NCBI RefSeq assembly: GCF_944324615.1
Contig: NZ_CALUWY010000005.1
Location: 1 to 64,000, forward strand
DNA length: 64,000 bases
Source of the DNA: an uncultured Mailhella sp.
GTDB taxonomy: Bacteria > Desulfobacterota > Desulfovibrionia > Desulfovibrionales > Desulfovibrionaceae
Direction: 5' to 3'
Shown one piece after another: positions 1 through 7,991 of this stretch. The notes beneath the pieces were generated by a model. That model ran no database searches. It was given only the letters and a program-made list of their open reading frames with translations, and was not told the DNA's origin. Numbering within the stretch: position 1 is the first letter of the stretch; each line of letters starts with the position of its first letter. The position numbers and the translations under genes are program-made.

Positions 1-617
1 GACAACTCGCAGGAACAGGGGCCGTACCTGCTTCTTCCCCTCATGAAAAAATGAGCACCTCGGGCGCGCCCGTCGCCTTAGTACCTATATTAAAGGCTCC
101 GGCAGGAGTCTCTCCTTCCGCCTTTCTGCCCGGGGTCCGGGCAATCTCTGCCCGCTCCGAGGAGGCCCTCCCCCATCACGAGGTTCTCCGGCTCCGTTTT
201 CCCGGTGCTCAGATCCGCACCCGGGCAAAGGCCTGCCCGGAATATCCTTCTTTCCCTCCCCGGATGCAGTACCACATTCCGGGCAGAGGCATTGCCCGGC
301 CACAGCCATCCGGTAACGCCACCCCTCCGGGAAAAATCCTTTAAAAAACACTCACGGCGCTGAACACGCATCTCTGCTCATACACGCTTCCCCTTGCCGG
401 AACGGCATCACCGTGTACGCCCTCCTTTCAGGGCCGTGCCCTGCGGCAACTCTGCTTTCCCATGCCTGCAAAACAAAACGCCGTTTTCCCTGTTTTCGGC
501 ATGATACACTGCCGTGTTACGGAAACAGTTTTCCCTCCATCGGCATCATGATGACGACAGTACCATATCAGCATGGATTTCTGCAGGAAAACGCAAGAAA
601 ATGAAAGAGAAGACTCC
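1..617. other. Intergenic stretch, no convincing gene
   Basis: Open frames here are short, lack plausible ribosome binding sites and encode low-complexity Pro/Arg/Ser-rich sequence typical of GC-rich non-coding DNA. I see no RNA gene, terminator with a T tract or repeat array. The only signal is the promoter-like sequence at the right end, which is listed separately. Confidence 0.6.
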
Positions 618-647
618 TTGACCAGAGAATCTTTTTCGGAATATTCT
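618..647 (+). promoter_or_regulatory. Putative sigma-70 promoter for the Arg/Ser/Pro-rich peptide gene
   Basis: TTGACC (618-623) and TATTCT (642-647) are separated by 18 bases, a good vegetative promoter match. The start codon at 686 lies about 35 bases past the expected transcription start, with GGGGA at 675-679 as ribosome binding site. Confidence 0.5.
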
Positions 648-685
648 GAAGGAAAAGCAGAAAACCTCAGACATGGGGAATAACG

Positions 686-1024
686 ATGAACAGCCAAAAG
701 ACATCCCGCAACGAAAGTTTCAGGAAGCAGCGTCGGCGCGTACTGGCCGCTCTTGCTGCAGCCGGCGTCGTGTACACTGTCCCCGCGCTTTTTTCCGTCA
801 ACGAAGCTCTGGCCGCCAGCCCTCCTTCCCGGAGAAGCCGCCCCTCGCGGCGCCCCTCCCCGCCCAGCCGGCGCTCGCGTCCCTCGCCTCCCGGAAGACG
901 CTCCAGGCCCAGTCGCCCGAGCAGACCTTCTCCCCCCAGCAGGCGTTCCAGGCCGAGCCGCCCGAGCAGGCCTTCCCGTAACGGCAGGCCGCCCGTGCCT
1001 CCGCCTCCGCGCTTCCCGATGTAA
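686..1024 (+). CDS. Small exported Arg/Ser/Pro-repeat peptide, candidate modified-peptide precursor
   Basis: The product is 112 residues. Residues 1-45 form a basic leader with a twin-arginine-like run (RRRVLAALAA) and a hydrophobic stretch ending NEALAAS, which suggests export by Sec or Tat and cleavage near residue 44. The rest is almost only Arg, Ser and Pro in repeats such as PSRRSRPSR and RSRPSRPSRPS, closing with a Pro-rich tail. I do not recognise a named family. A promoter and a good ribosome binding site (GGGGA, spacing 6) support expression. The next gene on the same strand fuses an HPr-kinase-like domain to a PqqD-like domain, the kind of domain that binds leader peptides in RiPP pathways. 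That suggests this peptide is its substrate, an inference from position and domains. Alternatively it is a simple basic cell-envelope protein. Confidence 0.65.
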   Translation: MNSQKTSRNESFRKQRRRVLAALAAAGVVYTVPALFSVNEALAASPPSRRSRPSRRPSPPSRRSRPSPPGRRSRPSRPSRPSPPSRRSRPSRPSRPSRNGRPPVPPPPRFPM

Positions 1025-1397
1025 GAAACCGGGCGTTCCGGCCTTCTCTCACGGGAACATGTCCGGCCTTCCGCCCTGCGCCTTCTGCTGAAGGAAACTG
1101 CCGGACGGGAAAAGGTCGCGCCATGTGCCCGCCCTTGTGAAGTCTGAGGAGAGGGGATTGGCATCATCCCCCCTCCTCCCGGCTCTCCGCTGTCCGGCAG
1201 AAAAGCAGGCCGCACACGCCATCTGCACACGAAACCTTCTCCCCGGCAGGCCCACGGGACCTGCGTGCCCGCGCGCTGCCCGGCCGCTCCTTCACCGTTC
1301 CCTGCCGGAAACACATCGTTAAAAAGCGGGCCTGCGGGCATCACGCGGCCGGAAAAAGGGGCATACGCCGGGCCTTGTTCCGGCGCAGGGTGAAACC
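1025..1397. other. Intergenic region between peptide gene and kinase/PqqD gene, with one hairpin
   Basis: No gene is seen. It contains an imperfect 13-base inverted repeat: arms at 1146-1158 and 1166-1178, one mismatch, 7-base loop. There is no T tract on either side, so it is a weak terminator or RNA-processing candidate. It could lower transcription of the kinase gene relative to the peptide gene. Confidence 0.4.
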
Positions 1398-2624
1398 ATG
1401 ACGGATCTTCTCTTCGCAGGTCTGAAACAGCCTGTGCGCTTTTTCCGCTGTCCCATGCTTCTCGGGCAGGTGCGGCGCTTTTTTCATAGCTGGCCGCATG
1501 AAGAGGTAGCCCCGTCTCCAGGAGGGGCCGTCATTCATGTGCGCGCCTTCGGCCGGGAAGAAAAGGGCTACGACATACGCGCGCCGTGGCTGCCGGAACC
1601 GCTGCATGAACCGACCATGGCAAGCGCACTGTGCAGCCTGGCCATAGAACTTGTCGCCGCCTTCGGCGAAGAACACCCGGATGTGACATGCCTGCACGCG
1701 GCCGCCGTACAGATCGGCGGAAACACGGTGCTGCTGCTCGGCGACAACCGCGCAGGAAAAAGCACTCTTGTCGCACGCCTCATGGCGCAGGGGCATCTCA
1801 GCCTGGGGGACGATCTCATCGGCGTCACTCCGCAGGGGGAACTGCTGTCCTTCGGCATTCCGCCGCGCCTCAGGCTCCCTCTGCCGCCCTCTGCGGCCCT
1901 TGCCGCCTTTGCCCGGACATATAAAGGCATACGGGACGACCGCTACCAGTATCTGCAGGCGGCCTGCGGCCTTTGCGCACCGTTCGGGCAGCGTGCTCTG
2001 CCCACGCACATCGTCATACTCCAACGCCGGGGCACGGAAAGCGCCCGTTTCCTTTCTCTGGAGCATCGTTCCGGCCTGATGCAGCTTCTGCCGCACTATG
2101 TCATGCGCAGAGGCTCCGCGGAAACCGTGCTCAGTCAGGCCTCTCAGCTGATACGGGAAATTCCCGCGCTGATGTTCCGCTACTCGAACCTCGACGAGGC
2201 CTGCGACGCCCTGCTGCACCGGCTTGAGGCGGCGCCTTCCGCGCCCGCGGCACCGCTTCCCCCGGCCGGATTCCCCCTTCCTTCTCCGGCAGAGCAGCAG
2301 CGCGGCCCCCTTTCCCGAACATGCTTCATTCAGGCCCCCGGAACACGGCTCAGGGTGAAGCACGGCAACACCTTTCTGCTGGACGGCGCTTCCGACCGCG
2401 TCTACGGGCTGAACAGCCTGGGAAAAGCGCTCTGGAACCTGCTGGAAGAGCCCCTGAGCGAAGCGGAAGCGGCCTTTCTGCTGCAGGAAGCGTTTCCTCA
2501 TGCAGAGAAGCAGCAGATAGCGCACGATGTTGCGGAGCTTTTCTCTCTTTTGAAAGCGGAAGGGCTCATTGTGGAACCGAAGCCGCAGCCTTCTCTTCCT
2601 CCCCGGGAGCAGGCCCTTCTCTGA
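1398..2624 (+). CDS. HPr-kinase-like P-loop domain fused to C-terminal PqqD-like domain
   Basis: The product is 408 residues. A P-loop (GDNRAGKS, residues 115-122) followed by LGDD (136-139) matches the HPr(Ser) kinase/phosphorylase-like fold, where a Walker A is followed by an acidic pair. The N-terminal ~100 residues resemble those of HprK-related proteins. Residues about 317-393 form a PqqD-like winged-helix domain (FLLDG..DRVYGLNSLGKALWNLL), related to the RiPP recognition elements that bind precursor leaders. A Pro/Ala-rich linker joins the two. HPr-kinase homologues that phosphorylate Ser in lasso precursor peptides are known. Here the likely substrate is the Ser-rich peptide encoded just upstream; this is inference. 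No radical SAM, protease or transporter gene is adjacent. The ribosome binding site is weak (AGGGTG). Confidence 0.75.
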   Translation: MTDLLFAGLKQPVRFFRCPMLLGQVRRFFHSWPHEEVAPSPGGAVIHVRAFGREEKGYDIRAPWLPEPLHEPTMASALCSLAIELVAAFGEEHPDVTCLHAAAVQIGGNTVLLLGDNRAGKSTLVARLMAQGHLSLGDDLIGVTPQGELLSFGIPPRLRLPLPPSAALAAFARTYKGIRDDRYQYLQAACGLCAPFGQRALPTHIVILQRRGTESARFLSLEHRSGLMQLLPHYVMRRGSAETVLSQASQLIREIPALMFRYSNLDEACDALLHRLEAAPSAPAAPLPPAGFPLPSPAEQQRGPLSRTCFIQAPGTRLRVKHGNTFLLDGASDRVYGLNSLGKALWNLLEEPLSEAEAAFLLQEAFPHAEKQQIAHDVAELFSLLKAEGLIVEPKPQPSLPPREQALL

Positions 2625-2742
2625 AGGTGCAGCAGTCCTGCCTGCGATGCGCCGCCTCTGCCTCCCGGTATTTTGCCGCTGCTGAACATTGTATTTTGCG
2701 GGCAGATTGCGTATGTTTTTCCCAATTCCTGCGAGGTCTGTC

Positions 2743-3879
2743 ATGCCTGAAACTTTCCGCACCTTCCGTTCCCTGCTTTTTGTTCTTTTATTTCTGCTTC
2801 TTGCCGGGAGCGGTCACGCCCAGGCAGAGGAAAAGGTCTGGCGTGTGCTGTATGTGGAAGGCGGGCCTTTTTCCAACTACCAGCAGACGCTTGCCCAGAC
2901 GGCGCGGGGGCTGGAAAAGCTGGGGCTCATCGACAACGGCCAGGTTTCCATTCCCAAGGACACGGAATCCACCAGCGCCATGTGGCTGTGGCTGGCCGAT
3001 CATGCCAGAGGACGCATCAAATTTCTGCGCGACGGCCACTACTCCGCCGAATGGGACGCCGTGGCCCGCAAGAGCATCCGTGAATCCATCATCGAACGGG
3101 TACGGAACCGCAAGGATGTGGACATGATCATCGCCATGGGCACCTGGAGCGGGCTTGACATGTGCTCGGAAGATCTGGGTATCCCCGTCTTCTCCATGAG
3201 CGTGACCGACGCCGTGAGCGCGGGCATCGTCGATTCCGCCGAAGATTCCGGCAAGGACAACGTCCATGCCCAGCTTGAGCCCGGGCGCTTCCGCCGCCAG
3301 ATTTCCATGTTCCACGAAATCTTCCACTTCAAAAAGCTCGGCGTACCGTTTGAAGACACGCCCGAAGGCCGCAACACCGCCGCCATGGACGAAATAGAGC
3401 AGACGGCGAAGGATCTCGGCATCGAGCTGGTGCTGCGCTCCGCCCCGCTGGATCTCCCTGATCCGGAGATGGCCTTCAAAAATCTTCAGAAATGCGTGCA
3501 GGAACTTTCCAGGGAAGCGGACGCTCTTTACCTTACCTATACCTCCACCTCCATGGACAGGATTCCGGAGCTTATGGTGCCCGTCATCGAGGCCGGCATC
3601 CCCTCCTTTGCCCAGGCCGGCCCTCAGCTTGTGGAATACGGCGTGCTCATGAGCCTTGCCCAGGCAAGCTTTGCGGATATCGGGCAGTTTGAGGCCGACG
3701 CCATAGCCGCCGTCATCGGAGGAAAGAAGCCCGGGGAAGTGAGCCAGATCTTTGAACCCGAACTGGGGCTGGCCATCAACCTGAAAACGGCCATGCGCAT
3801 AGGTTGGAACCCTCCTCTGGAAATTCTCGCCGCCGTGGATGAAATCTATCAGCAGATTCCGGCGGTAAATCATGACTGA
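2743..3879 (+). CDS. Periplasmic ABC-type substrate-binding protein
   Basis: The product is about 378 residues. I place the start at 2743 because GAGGT lies 6 bases upstream and the N-terminus is then a clean signal peptide (LLFVLLFLLLAGSGHAQA). The mature protein has the two-lobe periplasmic-binding fold of the PF04392 type (ABC sugar/tryptophan-like), with VWRVLYVEGG at the start and MIIAMGTWSGLDM in the first lobe. No permease or ATPase gene follows. Instead it overlaps by 8 bases the sensor-MFS gene, so it may present a ligand to that protein. The ligand cannot be read from sequence. First gene of a four-gene operon ending at 7856. Confidence 0.75.
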   Translation: MPETFRTFRSLLFVLLFLLLAGSGHAQAEEKVWRVLYVEGGPFSNYQQTLAQTARGLEKLGLIDNGQVSIPKDTESTSAMWLWLADHARGRIKFLRDGHYSAEWDAVARKSIRESIIERVRNRKDVDMIIAMGTWSGLDMCSEDLGIPVFSMSVTDAVSAGIVDSAEDSGKDNVHAQLEPGRFRRQISMFHEIFHFKKLGVPFEDTPEGRNTAAMDEIEQTAKDLGIELVLRSAPLDLPDPEMAFKNLQKCVQELSREADALYLTYTSTSMDRIPELMVPVIEAGIPSFAQAGPQLVEYGVLMSLAQASFADIGQFEADAIAAVIGGKKPGEVSQIFEPELGLAINLKTAMRIGWNPPLEILAAVDEIYQQIPAVNHD

Positions 3880-6208
3880 TCTGCGCCTTCGCAGGCTTCT
3901 GACGGGGGGCATTCTCGCCCTGCTCTGCGCTCAGCTTCTCTATGGCGCACTCATGCTCTCCGCGCTCTACAAGCAGTATCAGGAACCGGTATTTCAGATA
4001 AACGGACTGGTGTGCCGGGACATTGCCGATCACCTGGGCCTTCTCGTGCGCGTGGGCAAGAGCCTCCGGCCGCAGACGGTGGAACGCTTCCTTTCCCTTT
4101 ACCGCACCCGCACGGAAGCGGAAAACATTGCCGTGACCGACGCCTCAGGCAGGGTCATCTTCCAGTGGGACAAGAACGGCTCCCCCGAGCTTTTCACGCC
4201 CCCGGATGCCAAGGCCGTCTTCGGCAGCGTGCAGAAATTTTCCACCGACGACAGCTTCTGGACCACCTGCCCCATCTCCGGCAGGCAGGACGCCATAGCC
4301 GGACATGTGTTCCTGGCGCTCAACAAGGCCCGGATTTCCACCATCATCGCCCATGCGGCCCAGAGCCAGCTGTGGATCTTTCTCGGCGTATCGCTGGGAG
4401 AATGTCTGCTTCTTGCCCTGCTCATGCGCTTTCTGGTCTTTCCTGCCGGAACGGACAAAACGCCTTCCGGCCTGAAACTGCGCGTCTGCTTCATGCTGCC
4501 GCTTATTCTGGGGCAGATTCTTTTTCTCTTTCTGCTTCACACGCCCCTTTCCCGCCTTTATGAAGAGGAAATGATCCATACCGGCAACCAGCTCGGCCGC
4601 CAGATGACATGGGATCTGGAACGCCTCGCAGGCATGGGCCTGCCCGTCAGGAATATTCACGGCATGGAAGTGTGGATGATGGAAAGGCAGCAGCATGTTT
4701 CCACCCTCGGCATGGCCGTGTTCGATGTCACCGGCAACCTCCATGCCGCCGCAGCCGCCAACGGCTATCTGGACGCGCAGGACTGGCAGCGCCTGACCGA
4801 AAAGCAGCCCCCCGTCAAGCTTGCCATAACGCACCCGGACGACGGTTCCCCCGCAGGGAGCGTGCAGGTGATCATGGACCCGTCCATCATGCAAAGCAAC
4901 CTGCTTTCCGTCATGCTGGACAACCTGACCATGACCGTGGTGGCTGCTCTCTTCCTTTCGGAACTCATTTTCCTGCTGCTCATGAGCGGTTCCGGAATAA
5001 AGACCATGGCATCCTCGCCCGCCTTCATGCGGCCCATCATCTTCGCGTGCCTCTTCGCCACGGAAATGTCCATGTCCTATGTGCCCATCCGCATAGGGGA
5101 ACTGGGTCTTGATCTGTTCGGTCTGCCGCCCGACGTGGTTTCCGGTCTGCCTGTTTCCTGCGAACTGTTCATGGCGGGACTCGCCATGTTCGCGGGAGGT
5201 TTCTGGAGTCAGAAATCCGGCTGGAAGCCCATGCTGCTTTCCGGTGTGACGCTGGCCTGCCTGGGTTCGTTCGCAAGCTGGCTTTCCCCTTCCGCCCTGC
5301 CCTTCATTCTCGCCCGGGGCATGTCCGGTCTGGGCTACGGCTTCATCAACCTGGCCGCGCAGGTCTTTGTCATCGCCCATTCCTCGGAAAGCCGGCGGGC
5401 GCACAATCTGGCCTTCATGTTCGCAGGTCTTTATGCCGGCACGCTGTGCGGCAGCACCATGGGCGGCCTCATTGCCGACAGACTCGGCTATCATGCCGTG
5501 TTCCCGGCCTCCGCCGTCATGCTCGTGATCACCGTTGTCGTGCTCTCCCGTCTGCTTCCGCGGGAAGCCTGGCAGAGTGAGGAAAGTTCCGCCGCACGCC
5601 TCAGCTTCCGCGAGGCCTTCGCCTTCCTTTCGGACAGGCGCATGGGCTCCCTGCTGCTTTTCTTCATCATACCCAACGCCCTCATCACGGTGTGCCTGTT
5701 CCAGTTCTTCATGCCTCTTTCCCTGAGTCAGGCCGGAACATCCCCCGCCACCATCGGCCGTGTCTTCCTGCTGTACTGCGTCATCGTCATGTTCGCCGGG
5801 CCGCTTTTCGGCTCGCTTCTGGACAAGGCAAAGAGCATGGTGCCCCCGCTCGTGGTTTCCATGCTCATCGTGGTGCTCAGCCTTGCGGCCCTTCTTGTGC
5901 TGGATGGACTCCCCGCCGCCATGCTCAGTGTGGCGCTTCTGGCCGTGAATACGGCCATAGCTTCCAACGGACAGGGAGCCTACGCCCTTTCCCTGCCCGC
6001 GGCGCAGAGCTTCGGCCGCGCCCGCACCATGGGCTTCTACAATGTGGCCATGCGCATAGGTCAGGTTCTCGGCCCGCTGAGCCTCGGCATCATGATGTCG
6101 GTATGGAACGCACGCACGGGCATCACCGTGCTTGCCGTCTTCACCGGCGTTGCCGCGCTGCTCTTCGCCGCCATGAATCTCACGCGCCCCTCTTCAAAGG
6201 AATCCTGA
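3872..6208 (+). CDS. Fusion of periplasmic sensor-like modules with an MFS transporter
   Basis: The product is 778 residues. The N-terminal part has a membrane helix, an extracytoplasmic segment of about 120 residues (FQWDKNGSPELF) that looks like a Cache-type sensor, two more helices, and a second extracytoplasmic segment of about 130 residues. From about residue 360 on there are twelve hydrophobic helices of a major facilitator, including a conserved-loop-like stretch (GLIADRLGYHA). Normal MFS proteins are near 400 residues, so this is a long sensor-transporter fusion. It overlaps the substrate-binding protein upstream and the racemase-like gene downstream (TGATG), implying coupled translation. 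Function may be regulated transport or signalling; the substrate is unknown. Confidence 0.75.
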   Translation: MTDLRLRRLLTGGILALLCAQLLYGALMLSALYKQYQEPVFQINGLVCRDIADHLGLLVRVGKSLRPQTVERFLSLYRTRTEAENIAVTDASGRVIFQWDKNGSPELFTPPDAKAVFGSVQKFSTDDSFWTTCPISGRQDAIAGHVFLALNKARISTIIAHAAQSQLWIFLGVSLGECLLLALLMRFLVFPAGTDKTPSGLKLRVCFMLPLILGQILFLFLLHTPLSRLYEEEMIHTGNQLGRQMTWDLERLAGMGLPVRNIHGMEVWMMERQQHVSTLGMAVFDVTGNLHAAAAANGYLDAQDWQRLTEKQPPVKLAITHPDDGSPAGSVQVIMDPSIMQSNLLSVMLDNLTMTVVAALFLSELIFLLLMSGSGIKTMASSPAFMRPIIFACLFATEMSMSYVPIRIGELGLDLFGLPPDVVSGLPVSCELFMAGLAMFAGGFWSQKSGWKPMLLSGVTLACLGSFASWLSPSALPFILARGMSGLGYGFINLAAQVFVIAHSSESRRAHNLAFMFAGLYAGTLCGSTMGGLIADRLGYHAVFPASAVMLVITVVVLSRLLPREAWQSEESSAARLSFREAFAFLSDRRMGSLLLFFIIPNALITVCLFQFFMPLSLSQAGTSPATIGRVFLLYCVIVMFAGPLFGSLLDKAKSMVPPLVVSMLIVVLSLAALLVLDGLPAAMLSVALLAVNTAIASNGQGAYALSLPAAQSFGRARTMGFYNVAMRIGQVLGPLSLGIMMSVWNARTGITVLAVFTGVAALLFAAMNLTRPSSKES

Positions 6209-7191
6209 TGCCCCTTCTTTTTCTCCGTCGGCGTGCACTGCGGCATAACCTTGCCGCAGTGCACGCGCTGTGCCGTCGCGCCGGTGCGGCGTGCATGTTC
6301 GTGTTCAAGGAAGCGCCGCTTCATGCGGAGCTTGTCTGTTCCCTGCTTGCGGAATCTTCCGTGGAAAGGCTCGGCCTCGTGGCCTGGCCCGATGCGGATT
6401 TTCCCCGCCCTGCCGGGGTGAGCCTGCATCACGTCTATGCCCCCTCTCCCCAGCTTGCGGAAAAAAACGCGCAATGCAGCTGCGTCTATGTCAGTTCCCT
6501 GTATGCCGCAACCATGCTGCGCCGTGCGTGCAGAGGACCGATGCCCGAAATACGCATCCCGCTGGAAGTCGGAGACGGCCGCGACGGCGTTCTGCCCGGG
6601 GAACTTCCCGGGCTCTGCCGGGACATCCGCCGCCTCGGCATGCCCCTGCGCGGTCTTTCCGTCAATTTCGCCTGCCTGTCGAAGGAGGCTCCCACCCCGG
6701 AGCTTCTGAATCTTGCCGCAGAACAGCTTGAACGCGTGCGTGAATACTGCGTGGAAGACGCCGATGTTTCCGCCGGAGGCACCGACGTGCTGGAACTTGC
6801 GGAACACGCCCCCCTGCCCGCCGCCATCGGAGAAATACGCTGCGGCACGGGCATCATGCTCGGCGTGTATCCCCTCTCAGGACGGCCTGTGCCGGGAACA
6901 CGGCAGGATGCCTTCCGTCTGGAGGCCCATGTGCTGGAATGCCGCGTGAAGAACGGACGCACGCTGGCGCTTCTGGACGTGGGGCACTTCCATACCGCTC
7001 CGGAAGCGCTCATTCCCCCCGTGCCGGGCATGGTCTTCTGCGGTGCCTCTTCGGCCTACTCCTCCTTCGACGTGAGCGACTGCCCGGAAAGCATACGCGA
7101 AGGCACGGCTCTTTCCTTCGCCCTGGATTATCATTCCCTCTCCCGCGCACTCACTTCCCGCGCGCTGCCCGTAGTTTCGGAGGACGCATGA
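6208..7191 (+). CDS. Alanine-racemase-like PLP protein (ornithine/alanine racemase family)
   Basis: The product is 327 residues with a start overlapping the preceding stop (TGATG). The N-terminus (RRRALRHNLAAVHALC then FVFKEA) has the layout of the PLP-barrel racemases, where the lysine in such a motif carries the cofactor. DVSAGGTDVLEL and IGEIRCGTGIMLG match the phosphate-binding parts of the barrel. It lacks the full C-terminal beta domain of biosynthetic Alr, as in the ornithine racemase/YhfX branch. Substrate is unknown. It is translationally coupled to both neighbours, so it probably acts in the same pathway as the sensor-transporter and the acetyltransferase. Confidence 0.6.
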   Translation: MPLLFLRRRALRHNLAAVHALCRRAGAACMFVFKEAPLHAELVCSLLAESSVERLGLVAWPDADFPRPAGVSLHHVYAPSPQLAEKNAQCSCVYVSSLYAATMLRRACRGPMPEIRIPLEVGDGRDGVLPGELPGLCRDIRRLGMPLRGLSVNFACLSKEAPTPELLNLAAEQLERVREYCVEDADVSAGGTDVLELAEHAPLPAAIGEIRCGTGIMLGVYPLSGRPVPGTRQDAFRLEAHVLECRVKNGRTLALLDVGHFHTAPEALIPPVPGMVFCGASSAYSSFDVSDCPESIREGTALSFALDYHSLSRALTSRALPVVSEDA

Positions 7192-7856
7192 ACGACGTTC
7201 TTTTCCGCTCCGCGCACAGGGAGGATCTGGAGGACCTGGTACGCCTGGAACATCAGGTGGAAGCCGCCCTGCCCTCCCGCGAAATCTTTGCCGTGGATGA
7301 AAAGGAGTTCTACGAACCCATTCTTGCCGGGCAGGGGCATATACTGCTGGCCATCGACGGAGAACAACGCCTTGCCGGGGTAAGCGTCATCCGCTTCCCG
7401 GACAGGGACGACCCGGAAAATCTGGGGCACGGACTGGTGCCGGAGGAAAGCCTTGCGCGTGTGCGGCACCTGGAGTCCGTCTTTGTACGGCCCGACATGC
7501 AGGGCAGAAAGCTTGCGGAACGCCTTGTGCGGGAGAACATGCACGTCACGGACAAAAGCGGCCGCACCCTCTCCATGGCCACGGCATGGCCGGGCAATGC
7601 CGCAAGCCTGAAGCTGCATCTGAATCTCGGGCTGTTCATCCGCGCCTTTGCCTTCAAATACGGGGGCAAGGCACGCCTCATCCTCATGAGCGGCGGCGAA
7701 GCCGACACAGACGCCGCACCGGTGCTTGTGAAGGCCATGGACGTGGCGGGACATCGCGCCGCCCTCGATGCAGGACTTGCAGGCGTGGGCCTCAGGAAAG
7801 ATCCCGGAAGCTCCTCCTTTCTGACGGAGTACCTTCCCCTGAAGGCCGGGCGGTAA
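7188..7856 (+). CDS. GNAT-family N-acetyltransferase
   Basis: The product is 222 residues and its ATGA start overlaps the stop of the racemase-like gene. The GNAT core is visible: VRLEHQVE near the N-terminus, HILLAIDGEQRLAGVSVIRF as the central strands, and the acetyl-CoA loop region VFVRPDMQGRKLAERLV followed by NAASLKLHLNLGL. About 60 C-terminal residues follow the core. The acceptor is not predictable, though an amino acid or amine handled by the adjacent racemase is plausible. Last gene of the operon, followed by a strong terminator. Confidence 0.7.
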   Translation: MNDVLFRSAHREDLEDLVRLEHQVEAALPSREIFAVDEKEFYEPILAGQGHILLAIDGEQRLAGVSVIRFPDRDDPENLGHGLVPEESLARVRHLESVFVRPDMQGRKLAERLVRENMHVTDKSGRTLSMATAWPGNAASLKLHLNLGLFIRAFAFKYGGKARLILMSGGEADTDAAPVLVKAMDVAGHRAALDAGLAGVGLRKDPGSSSFLTEYLPLKAGR

Positions 7857-7936
7857 ACCGTCCCGGAGGCTCGACGGCACACACTTCCCGCGCGCCGCAT
7901 CCCGTTTTCCTCCGCATGCCGGAGCATCGTATAAAA

Positions 7937-7968
7937 AGGCCCGGCCTCCCCGCAGGGAGGCCGGGCCT
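7937..7968. terminator. Bidirectional intrinsic terminator between convergent operons
   Basis: A perfect 14-base-pair stem (7937-7950 with 7955-7968) closes a 4-base loop. An A run lies to the left (T run for leftward transcripts) and a short T-rich stretch to the right. It sits between the GNAT gene and the convergent phosphatase gene at 7992. Confidence 0.85.
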
Positions 7969-7991
7969 CATGGTTTTCACAGACGTCCGGT

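Noticed and set aside
1..617. Several 60-97-residue open frames on both strands
   Set aside because: They overlap one another, lack ribosome binding sites and have the low-complexity composition of random GC-rich DNA.
840..985. Repeat-rich stretch as a CRISPR array or DNA-level repeat
   Set aside because: Repeats are short, imperfect and in frame with the coding sequence; they reflect the Arg/Ser/Pro protein repeats.
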